Origin: an uncultured Parafilimonas sp.
GTDB lineage: Bacteria; Bacteroidota; Bacteroidia; Chitinophagales; Chitinophagaceae
Assembly: GCA_903882935.1 (NCBI GenBank)
Contig: CAIRZB010000024.1
Span: 1 to 64,000, forward strand
DNA: 64,000 nucleotides
Direction of reading: 5' to 3'
A program made the position numbers and the translations under genes. The notes under the pieces are model-generated. The model did no database searches. It saw nothing but the letters and a program-made list of their open reading frames with translations, and had not been told where the DNA came from. Numbering within the stretch: the stretch's first letter is position 1; every line of letters starts with the position of its first letter. Shown here one piece after another: positions 9,433 through 16,436 of this stretch.

Positions 9433-9900
9433 ATGCACACGTATAATCAGCTTTCTGTTTCGGTAGCACCCGATGTTGTACTTGGCGAAAACGTAACCAT
9501 AGTGCAGCCCTGCAACATTTATGGTTGTAGCATTGGCAACGATTGTTTTATAGGCCCCTTTACGGAGATACAAAAAAATGTGACCGTTGGCGATGGCTGC
9601 CGCGTACAAAGCCACACGTTTATTTGTGAGCTTGTAACCATTGGGGCCAATTGCTTTATTGGCCACGGCGTGGTGTTTATAAACGATGTGTTTGCGAACG
9701 GCGGCCCCGCCGGTGGGGATAAAAGCTTATGGAGGCCAACCAAGGTGGGCAATCATGTATCCATTGGCAGCAACGCTACAATTTTGCCGGTTTCCATTTG
9801 CAACAATGCTGTAATAGGGGCCGGCAGCGTAGTAACAAAAAACATAACAGTACCGGGCGTATACGCGGGTAACCCGGCTAAACTTGTACGGCACCTATAG
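9433..9900 (+). CDS. Hexapeptide-repeat (left-handed beta-helix) acyltransferase
   Basis: Small O/N-acyltransferase with many hexapeptide repeats of the form [IV]G.... over nearly its whole 155 residues (VVLGENVTIVQP, SIGNDCFIGPFTEI, VTVGDGCRVQSH, VTIGANCFIGHGV, VSIGSNATILPV). The His in CFIGHGVVF fits the usual catalytic histidine. The end (VITKNITVPGVYAGNPAKLVRHL pattern) matches WbpD/WlbB-like sugar N-acetyltransferases used for LPS or O-antigen aminosugars. It would act in the cytoplasm on nucleotide sugars as a trimer, as family members do. The sugar nucleotidyltransferase downstream on the same strand supports a glycan role, but the 250-bp gap means they need not be cotranscribed. Confidence 0.88.
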   Translation: MHTYNQLSVSVAPDVVLGENVTIVQPCNIYGCSIGNDCFIGPFTEIQKNVTVGDGCRVQSHTFICELVTIGANCFIGHGVVFINDVFANGGPAGGDKSLWRPTKVGNHVSIGSNATILPVSICNNAVIGAGSVVTKNITVPGVYAGNPAKLVRHL

Positions 9901-10085
9901 TTTTTTTTGATTATTCGGCAGGCCTGCAACGAACAGTTTTGAAAATAGTTATGGAGTGTTTTTGTGGCCTTATCATACCGGAATTTGCCCATGTTTTTTA
10001 CTACCACAACAAGTGGCAGTTATATGCTTGGTATGTATAATTTGGTGATTAAAATCTCTTAATTACAAAATGGCGGGGATTTGCC

Positions 10086-10093
10086 TAATTTCG
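10086..10093 (+). promoter_or_regulatory. Candidate Bacteroidota -7 box
   Basis: TAATTTCG matches TAnnTTTG with one mismatch and lies 60 bp before the nucleotidyltransferase ATG. No clear -33 TTG is seen. Confidence 0.35.
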
Positions 10094-10153
10094 CGGCTTC
10101 ATTAAGCTGAAAGTGACACGGCGGCAAGCCAACATGAAAAAAATGACCTCCAA

Positions 10154-11146
10154 ATGAAAGCTATTATACCGGTGGCGGGTGCAGGGGCAAAATTAAGGCC
10201 CCATACCTACACACAGCCCAAAGCATTAATACCCATAGCCGGTAAAACTATTTTAAGTTTTATAGTTGACCAGTTACACGCCGCCGGCATAACCGAGTTT
10301 ATTTTTATTGTTGGCTACCTGGGTGAAAAAATTCAAGAATACGTTACCCAAACATACCCCCACCTAACCTGCCATTGTATTTACCAAAATGAAAGGCAGG
10401 GTACCGGGCACGCTGTTGAGCTGACAAAAAGTATTGTGGGCGACGATGAGGTTTTTGTGGTATTGGGCGACACCATTTGCGAGTACGATGTAGCCGAAGT
10501 GCTTGCAAGCCCGCACAGCATGCTGGGCGTTAAGCGGGTAGACGACCCTAGGGGTTTTGGCGTTGCGGCAGTTGACAGCGAGGGGTTTATTGAGCATGTT
10601 GTTGAAAAACCGTCTATACCCAAAAGCAACCTTGCCTTGGTGGGTTTATATAAAATAAAAGAAACCCATATTTTGTTTGAGTGCCTGCGGCATTTGTTTA
10701 CCCAAAATATTAAGAGCCACGGCGAATACAACCTTACCGACGCGCTTGACTGTATGTTGAAAAGGGGTGCCAAATTCAAGTCATTCCGTGTGAAGAATTG
10801 GTTTGACTGCGGTAAGAAGGAAACCTTGTTGGAGAGCAATGCCACTTTGTTAAAGAAATTTGGCGGCCAAATACACCCAAGCCTGGTATCGGAAAACTCA
10901 ATTATTGTACCACCAGTTAGCATAGGTGCAGGATGTGTGCTAAAAAATGCCATTGTTGGCCCGCATGTGGCCATAGGTGCCAACTCGCACATACAATATT
11001 CCATCGTGCGCGACAGCATTATTGGTTCTTATGCCAACCTTTTTGAGGTAGTGATTGACAACTCCTTGATAGGTAGCGATGCCAGCGTTAAAGGCCTTAG
11101 CCGCAGCCTAAACATAGGCGACAATACAGAAATTGATTTTGGTTAA
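10154..11146 (+). CDS. Sugar-phosphate nucleotidyltransferase with C-terminal beta-helix
   Basis: Transfers an NMP to a sugar-1-phosphate to make a nucleotide sugar. The N-terminal Rossmann-like domain opens with MKAIIPVAGAGAKLRPHTYT then QPKALIPIAGK, a variant of the family motif GGxGTRLxPxT...PKxLxPI. The metal-binding Asp of FVVLGDTICEYD and the sugar-binding segments VVEKPSIPKS and VKNWFDCGKKE follow. Residues about 245-330 form hexapeptide repeats (VSIGAGCVLKNAIVG, VAIGANSHI), as in long RmlA/GlmU-like enzymes. At 330 residues it has the length of long glucose-1-phosphate thymidylyltransferases. The sugar is uncertain: glucose-1-P or mannose-1-P are the usual substrates. The neighbouring acyltransferase suggests surface polysaccharide synthesis. 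Confidence 0.88.
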   Translation: MKAIIPVAGAGAKLRPHTYTQPKALIPIAGKTILSFIVDQLHAAGITEFIFIVGYLGEKIQEYVTQTYPHLTCHCIYQNERQGTGHAVELTKSIVGDDEVFVVLGDTICEYDVAEVLASPHSMLGVKRVDDPRGFGVAAVDSEGFIEHVVEKPSIPKSNLALVGLYKIKETHILFECLRHLFTQNIKSHGEYNLTDALDCMLKRGAKFKSFRVKNWFDCGKKETLLESNATLLKKFGGQIHPSLVSENSIIVPPVSIGAGCVLKNAIVGPHVAIGANSHIQYSIVRDSIIGSYANLFEVVIDNSLIGSDASVKGLSRSLNIGDNTEIDFG

Positions 11147-11300
11147 AGTGCCTAGCCCCAGGGAAAGGGAAGGTTGCAATAAAAAGGGTGCTAAAAAAAT
11201 AGGCCCGCCCTAGACAGGGCTGGCCGTTGCTAACCTATGAAAAACACCGCGTTAAATATCGTAAATTATTTTTAATTGTATCATTTTTTTTAAAACTCAC

Positions 11301-11699
11301 CTAACGCTGGTTGTATAACCGTAGCAAGCGCGGGTTCTTTTGCCTGTTTATCAGTTCTTGCCGCAGCATTTCACGGTATTTTGGCTCTAACAAAAACGTT
11401 TTGTTAACTCTTTCATCATCGCCCAAAACCCGTTTAAACTCACCCTTATATTTTTTTTGAATATTTAACCTGGCTTCACCAAACGCAATCTCGTCATTAG
11501 GGTACGTTTGTCTTGCCTGTTTTATTTCGTATATAAAGCCATTATATGCAGGCCAAAAGTTTTGCGCTTCAGTTGCGGTAAGGTTTAATTCTCTTGTAAT
11601 AAAAGCAATTTTAAGTGCTTCAAGCCTTTGCCCCTGCTGTGCTGCACAAATGTAAGCACATGAGAAGAAAAAAAATATAACTATGTAAACTTTTTTCAT
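11301..11699 (-). CDS. Small exported protein of an ECF sigma operon (Spy/CpxP-like sensor type)
   Basis: 132 residues with a signal peptide (MKKVYIVIFFFFSCAYICAAQ) and a mostly helical mature part. LTATEAQNFWPAYNGFIYEI resembles the LT..Q motif of Spy/CpxP-type periplasmic proteins and is typical of small genes labelled sensor of ECF-type sigma factor in Bacteroidota. It is the third gene of a minus-strand operon with the ECF sigma factor and a repeat-bearing membrane protein; only 12 bp separate it from the latter. A periplasmic stress-sensing role is inferred from context. No catalytic motif is seen. Confidence 0.75.
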   Translation of the reverse strand: MKKVYIVIFFFFSCAYICAAQQGQRLEALKIAFITRELNLTATEAQNFWPAYNGFIYEIKQARQTYPNDEIAFGEARLNIQKKYKGEFKRVLGDDERVNKTFLLEPKYREMLRQELINRQKNPRLLRLYNQR

Positions 11700-11711
11700 A
11701 ATTGACTAAAA

Positions 11712-12737
11712 TTAAATGTCTTTGCGACTTTTTTCCCCAGGGTCGCTGTTTTTTTCCAGGTAATCTTTAATCTCTTCCGTGCTCATGTTTTGTATAACAG
11801 GCTCTACCTGGGGTGCCTGCTCGTCGATTACCGATGATGGTATGGTCTCGATACCTGGCGACGGCATCGTGCCAAGGTAGTTACTTATCTCTTCGTCGCT
11901 TACAGCGGCAAGGCTCTTGTTAATATCTGCCTGTGGTTGTTGTTTGCCGGTGCCCTGCCAATATAAAAAGCTGCCGGTGGCTACTATTGCAGTTATGCAA
12001 GCCGCCGCAAGCCAAACCAGCCATGGGGTTTTGGGCCGGCTTATTGCAACAACTTTTGTGGGCGTTGGTTTGGTAGCAATGTTTGCGGCAAATTGTTCAA
12101 AATAGTTTTCTGGCACACTGTACGGGCCAGTTTTGCCAATGGTATTCAGTAGCGGCGCTAATTCCTCAATTTCTTCAAAAACATCGTTATTTGCGGCCGT
12201 TTTGGCATTACTAAAGTTGTTTTTAGCCACAAAACTTATTACGCCTTCAAAATAACCATCAGGTACCTCGTAAGGCGTTTTTTTAGGGAGGGTATTTAGC
12301 AATGGGGCTATTTCCATTAATTCCTCAAAAACTTCAGGTAACCCGTCGCCAATGCTTTGGTGTGACGTTTTGGTTAAAATGTCGTTGGCTAAATTTTCAA
12401 AATAATTGTCAGGTGCTTTATAAGGGTTGTTTTTGCCAATGGTTGCATGCAATGGGGCAAGTGCCTCTATTTCGGCCTGGGGGTTGTTTGTTTCAGTTAT
12501 TTCTTGCAACCGTATTTTTTCCATTATAACGGCAGACAGGCCGTCAAAATAGTTGGCCGGTACTCCAAATGGCAGTGGCAAGGCCGGCCGGCCGGCCGAT
12601 TGCACGCCTGCCAATAAACTATCCGCCAATGCATCAAAATAGCCCGCAGGTGTGGTATACACATTCCGGCTATTTATGGCTGCAACGGCCGTGCTAATTT
12701 CCTGCAACTCCTGTAATATGTTTTCGTTCCTTACCAT
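11712..12737 (-). CDS. Membrane protein with five Y-x-P-x-YF repeats, putative anti-sigma factor
   Basis: 341 residues, not an annotated family I recognise by enzyme motif. The cytoplasmic N-terminal part (about 1-235) holds five copies of a short motif [VY].[VAT]P..YF[DE].[LF]: VYTTPAGYFDAL, FGVPANYFDGL, PYKAPDNYFENL, PYEVPDGYFEGV and PYSVPENYFEQF. Copies 3-5 are separated by acidic spacers (EELAPLLNTIGK and variants). One membrane helix follows (WLVWLAAACITAIVATGSFL, about 239-258), then a hydrophilic Pro/Glu-rich tail containing twice the pattern EEI.[ND]YL. Its position 37 bp after an ECF sigma gene in the same operon and its one-pass topology suggest an anti-sigma or co-sensor role (inference). 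Confidence 0.75.
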   Translation of the reverse strand: MVRNENILQELQEISTAVAAINSRNVYTTPAGYFDALADSLLAGVQSAGRPALPLPFGVPANYFDGLSAVIMEKIRLQEITETNNPQAEIEALAPLHATIGKNNPYKAPDNYFENLANDILTKTSHQSIGDGLPEVFEELMEIAPLLNTLPKKTPYEVPDGYFEGVISFVAKNNFSNAKTAANNDVFEEIEELAPLLNTIGKTGPYSVPENYFEQFAANIATKPTPTKVVAISRPKTPWLVWLAAACITAIVATGSFLYWQGTGKQQPQADINKSLAAVSDEEISNYLGTMPSPGIETIPSSVIDEQAPQVEPVIQNMSTEEIKDYLEKNSDPGEKSRKDI

Positions 12738-12774
12738 AACTCACCTGTTATTGACATATTTATAACCAACAGGT

Positions 12775-13320
12775 TTAATTATTTTTAATAAACTCTTCTA
12801 TCTTTTTTACGGCATGGTGGTAACTGGCTTTTAAAGCCCCTTCGCTCGTTTCCAACACCCGGCTCATTTCTTCATAGGGCATTTCATCGTAGTAACGCAA
12901 GCTAAATACGGCTTTTTGTTTATCCGGCAGCTGCTGTATGGCAAGTTGCAGTTTCCATTCCAACCGGTTTGCATCAAAATCTTTGTCGGCAACTACTTTG
13001 TTTGCAAGGCTGTTCTCCACATCTGTCATGCTAACGGTGGCTTTTTTCTTGCGTTGTTCCAAAAAGGTAAGCGACTCATTGGTGCCAATACGGTACAGCC
13101 AAGTGTATAGCTGGCTGTCTTCCCTAAAGTTCTCCAGCGATTTCCACACTTTTATCATCATGTTCTGTAGCACATCGTTGGCATCGTCGTGGTCAACAAC
13201 CATGCGCCTTATGTGCCAGTACAGCTTTTCCTGGTATTTTTTAATAATTGCAGTAAATGCCTTCTCTTTTGTTTCAGGCTGTTTAAACTGCAGTAACAAC
13301 TCTCTGTCATCCAAATGCAT
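12775..13320 (-). CDS. ECF-type RNA polymerase sigma factor
   Basis: Sigma-70 family group 4 factor, 181 residues. Region 2 is present (IIKKYQEKLYWHIRRMVVDHDDANDVLQNMMIKVWKS pattern; the -10-binding helix continues FREDSQLYTWLYRIGTNESLTFL). A charged linker follows, then region 4 (LAIQQLPDKQKAVFSLRYYDEMPYEEMSRVLETSEGALKASYHHAVKKIEEFI), a standard helix-turn-helix for the -35 element. It is the first gene of the operon with the putative anti-sigma and periplasmic sensor genes, so autoregulation is likely. The target regulon is not visible. Confidence 0.93.
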   Translation of the reverse strand: MHLDDRELLLQFKQPETKEKAFTAIIKKYQEKLYWHIRRMVVDHDDANDVLQNMMIKVWKSLENFREDSQLYTWLYRIGTNESLTFLEQRKKKATVSMTDVENSLANKVVADKDFDANRLEWKLQLAIQQLPDKQKAVFSLRYYDEMPYEEMSRVLETSEGALKASYHHAVKKIEEFIKNN

Positions 13321-13470
13321 GGCGGCGTTTTAATGCCGTAAAAATATAAAACACTGGTGTATGCGGCATTTTTTTTATTGCAACGGGTTAACCCAAAAGT
13401 TGCAGCGTGCTGCCAAGCTTTGTTTTTTTTATTGATTAAACAGTAATTTTACTGCTTATAAAATTGCAAC

Positions 13471-13911
13471 ATGCGTAAAACATACATTGCCTTGCTATTG
13501 CTAACCCTCACAATTATTGCTACGTCGTTTAGGCAGGGGCCGCCAGAAACTTGGCGGAAAGACCAGTTAATTGAACCTATAGCACTTGCTAAACTTATGG
13601 CCGGTAACCAAAAGCAGCCCATAATTTTTAGCATAGGTTTTGGGGGCGGTATTAAAAATAGTGTGATAATGGGGCCGGCCCGCGATAGTGCCAACCTGCT
13701 TAAGTGGAAAGCCGAATTGGCAGCGCTGCCCAAAGATGCCAATATTGTAATTTATTGCGGCTGCTGCCCTTTTGAACACTGCCCCAACGTTAGGCCGGCA
13801 TTTAGCCTTTTGAACGATTTGCATTTTACCAATGCCAAATTGCTAAACCTGGCCCATAACCTAAAGGCAGATTGGATTGATAAAGGTTACCCGGTTGAAA
13901 CTAAGCCGTAA
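13471..13911 (+). CDS. Exported single-domain rhodanese-like protein
   Basis: Signal peptide (MRKTYIALLLLTLTIIATSF) followed by a rhodanese fold of about 120 residues. The active-site loop is unusual, IVIYCGCCPFEHCPNVRPA: the catalytic Cys is followed closely by three more cysteines (C-G-C-C-P-F-E-H-C). Sulfur transfer or persulfide handling in the periplasm is possible, but the loop composition could also reflect metal binding. The gene is followed after 44 bp by a methyltransferase on the same strand, possibly cotranscribed. Confidence 0.8.
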   Translation: MRKTYIALLLLTLTIIATSFRQGPPETWRKDQLIEPIALAKLMAGNQKQPIIFSIGFGGGIKNSVIMGPARDSANLLKWKAELAALPKDANIVIYCGCCPFEHCPNVRPAFSLLNDLHFTNAKLLNLAHNLKADWIDKGYPVETKP

Positions 13912-13955
13912 CGCGAAATTACCTGATGTTTTTTACACCGTAACATGCGGCCATT

Positions 13956-14585
13956 ATGGAAACCAGTGTTTTTAACCGTGCAGAATATTGGGATAAGGTT
14001 TTCAGCACTAAAAACCTGCAAGACCAAAGTTGGTTTGAAGCTGAGCCATCCTCGCTTGAAATTTTTGAGAAATTTAAAATTCCCCCGGATGCAAGCATCA
14101 TAGATGTTGGATGCGGCGACAGTTTGTTAATTGACGTATTGCTTGCATCGGGCTATGCCCATATAACTGCACTGGATGTTTCGGCCAAGGCACTAGAAAA
14201 AGCCCAATTGCGATTAGGGCACAAAGCTGTTGCAATACATTGGATTGCAGCCGATGTTACAACATTTGAACCGCCAGAGAAATACGATGTTTGGCACGAC
14301 CGGGCCGCTTTTCATTTTCTTACCAACCAGCATGACATACAGCTATATATAAGTGTATTACGCAAAAGCATTAAGCCCGGCAGCCTTGTAATATTAAGCA
14401 CTTTTGCACAGGAGGCCCCTGACAAATGCAGCGGCTTGGCCGTTAATAAATATGATGAGGATATTTTAGTTAAAATGCTGGGTGCAGGTTTTGAAAAACT
14501 GGAGTGTAATACTTTTTTTCACCAAACGCCTTTTAATAAAAGGCAGGCCTTTTTAGTTTGCTGCTTTAGGCCCCCAGAAAAATAA
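13956..14585 (+). CDS. Class I SAM-dependent methyltransferase
   Basis: 209-residue Rossmann methyltransferase. N-terminal YWDKVFSTKNLQDQSWFE matches the group typified by YeaB/Efm4/METTL10-like proteins. Motif I is ASIIDVGCGDSLLIDVLL, motif II is HITALDVSAKALEKAQ, and the acidic motif WIAADVTTFEP is present. WHDRAAFHFLTNQHDIQLYI is characteristic of this subgroup. The acceptor (protein lysine or small molecule) cannot be determined. It converges on rnhB with 16 bp between stop codons. Confidence 0.88.
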   Translation: METSVFNRAEYWDKVFSTKNLQDQSWFEAEPSSLEIFEKFKIPPDASIIDVGCGDSLLIDVLLASGYAHITALDVSAKALEKAQLRLGHKAVAIHWIAADVTTFEPPEKYDVWHDRAAFHFLTNQHDIQLYISVLRKSIKPGSLVILSTFAQEAPDKCSGLAVNKYDEDILVKMLGAGFEKLECNTFFHQTPFNKRQAFLVCCFRPPEK

Positions 14586-14601
14586 GAGGAATTTGTAAGG
14601 G

Positions 14602-15174
14602 CTAAATATTAAAACTCTTCCTGTGGTATTTGCACAAGCCGTGGGTTTCTATGGCTTTTCGGTGTTCCGCAGTGCCATACCCCTTGTTTTTTTGCCAGTT
14701 GTACTGCGGAAACTCCAAATGCAATTGCCCAATATAATCATCCCTGTACGTTTTGGCCAATATGCTGGCCGCCGCAATGCTGGCATATAAACCGTCGCCC
14801 TGTACAATGCAATGGTGGTTTATGCCTTGGTAAGGGGCAAAACGGTTGCCGTCAATCAGCAGCAACGCAGGTTTAACAGTTAATGCGTCTACAGCTTTGT
14901 GCATGGCTTTAAACGAGGCCCTTAAAATGTTTATCTCGTCAATTTCAGTATTGTCAACCATCGCCACGGCATAACTTACCGCATTCGCCTCAATATAAAC
15001 GCGCAGTTCTTCCCTTTTTGCGGCGGTAACTTTTTTACTGTCGTTAAGCGCTGCATGGCTAAAGGTTGGGGGCAGTATTACTGCGGCGGCAAACACCGGC
15101 CCAGCATAGCAACCGCGCCCAGCCTCGTCGCAACCTGCCTCTACTGTGTTTTCTTGGTAAAATTGTTTAAGCAT
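14602..15174 (-). CDS. rnhB: Ribonuclease HII
   Basis: Removes ribonucleotides from RNA-DNA hybrids, including single misincorporated ribonucleotides. The N-terminal motif EAGCDEAGRGCYAGPV carries the catalytic Asp-Glu pair. Further motifs are LNDSKKVTAAKREEL, LLIDGNRF (third acidic residue) and ASILAKTYRDDYI, and the end RKSFNI fits the family. The ATG at 15174 (MLKQFYQ) gives 190 residues and the typical short N-terminus. An ATG 14 codons upstream adds MFGWGVTANFEPLY, which looks like noise. Confidence 0.95.
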   Translation of the reverse strand: MLKQFYQENTVEAGCDEAGRGCYAGPVFAAAVILPPTFSHAALNDSKKVTAAKREELRVYIEANAVSYAVAMVDNTEIDEINILRASFKAMHKAVDALTVKPALLLIDGNRFAPYQGINHHCIVQGDGLYASIAAASILAKTYRDDYIGQLHLEFPQYNWQKNKGYGTAEHRKAIETHGLCKYHRKSFNI

Positions 15175-15277
15175 GTACAGTGGTTCAAAGTTGGCAGTTA
15201 CGCCCCAGCCAAACAAAACAATTGGTAACTATTAATCCACAATTACCTTTGCTACCACAAATTTTAATGTTTTTAGC

Positions 15278-16297
15278 ATGAATATCAACCACGGGTACAT
15301 ACGCTTTACAAAACTCATTTTGCTGTTTGTGTTTTTGGTGGTGCTAGCCGGCGGCATTGTACGCACCACGCAAAGCGGCATGGGCTGCCCCGACTGGCCA
15401 ACATGTTTTGGCAACATTATACCGCCTACTGCCTACAACCAAGTGGTTTTCCACCCCAGGCATGCCTATGCCAAGGGGCAATTTATTATTTATAACGACA
15501 GCCTGAAATATGCCAAACAAAAATTTGTTACTGGTGATGGATACAATGCCGCCGACTGGCAGCAGTACGAAAAACACAACTATGCAAAATTTGAGGTTTA
15601 CCAAACTTGGATTGAATACGTTAACCGCCTCTGTACCGGAGTGCTTGGTTTTTTATTGATAATACATGTTGTATGGTCGTTCGTAAAATTTAATACAACC
15701 AACAAAAGCATACCTTGGCTGTCGGCTGGGTTAATAGTATTGGTAGTTTTTGAAGCGTGGCTGGGCAAAGTAGTGGTTGATACTAACCTGGGGCTGCTGC
15801 AAATATCGGCGCACTTTTTGCCCGTGTTGGCATTGGCGGCCATACCCACCATTATTATACACAAGCTTAATGGGGTTGTAAAAGTGCAAAGCAATGGGTT
15901 AAAAGGGTTGGTATTATTAGCCCTTGGTATTACGTTAGCGCAAATAATTGTTGGCACCGGCATACGCGCACAAATTGATACCATAGCCAAGGGCCTTGGT
16001 TACCAACAACGGCAACTGTGGACGGCCGAGCTAAACGGCATTTTTAACATGCATAAAGTTATTGGCATTGCATTGGCAGCGGTTTGTTCGCTGGTTTTTT
16101 GGCGGGCTTTGTCGCACCAGGCCTTACTTAAAACAGCTGTTGGTTTAATGCTAACGGTATTGCTAAGTGTTGCGTCTGGGTTGGTGATGGCGGGCTTAAA
16201 CATGCCGGCATTTGTGCAGCCCCTGCATTTGCTGCTATCTTCCATATTGTTCATCCTGCTTTTTAGCATTAGCCTACAAGTGGCCAAGCAAGGGTAG
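15278..16297 (+). CDS. ctaA: Heme A synthase, COX15/CtaA family
   Basis: Integral membrane enzyme that converts heme O to heme A for aa3-type cytochrome oxidases. The family N-terminus is clear: YIRFTKLILLFVFLVVLAGGIVRTTQSGMGCPDWPTC, a helix followed by the conserved G-G-x-R-x-T-x-S-G-x-G-C-P-D-W-P-x-C block. About eight membrane helices follow in two four-helix halves, with His residues in the helices (IIHVVWSF, ISAHFLPV, NMHKVIGIALA, LHLLLSSILF) as heme ligands. An extra soluble insertion (residues about 60-100) lies between helix 1 and helix 2, as in other Bacteroidota CtaA proteins. The ctaB gene is not adjacent. Confidence 0.92.
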   Translation: MNINHGYIRFTKLILLFVFLVVLAGGIVRTTQSGMGCPDWPTCFGNIIPPTAYNQVVFHPRHAYAKGQFIIYNDSLKYAKQKFVTGDGYNAADWQQYEKHNYAKFEVYQTWIEYVNRLCTGVLGFLLIIHVVWSFVKFNTTNKSIPWLSAGLIVLVVFEAWLGKVVVDTNLGLLQISAHFLPVLALAAIPTIIIHKLNGVVKVQSNGLKGLVLLALGITLAQIIVGTGIRAQIDTIAKGLGYQQRQLWTAELNGIFNMHKVIGIALAAVCSLVFWRALSHQALLKTAVGLMLTVLLSVASGLVMAGLNMPAFVQPLHLLLSSILFILLFSISLQVAKQG

Positions 16298-16436
16298 CAG
16301 CTTTTATCAACCGCCCGCCGCATTAACACCAATTTTGCAAACGGGTTTTACTATTATATTTTTTGTATGGCTACATTTGGTGTTGCTATAGCCAGGCGTT
16401 TAAACCCCGCCTTGGCGGTAAGTAAACCCACAGAAC

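Noticed and set aside
10381-11019. 212-codon frame antisense to the nucleotidyltransferase gene
   Set aside because: The opposite strand has a full protein family match with hexapeptide repeats; this frame is a by-product of its codon use.
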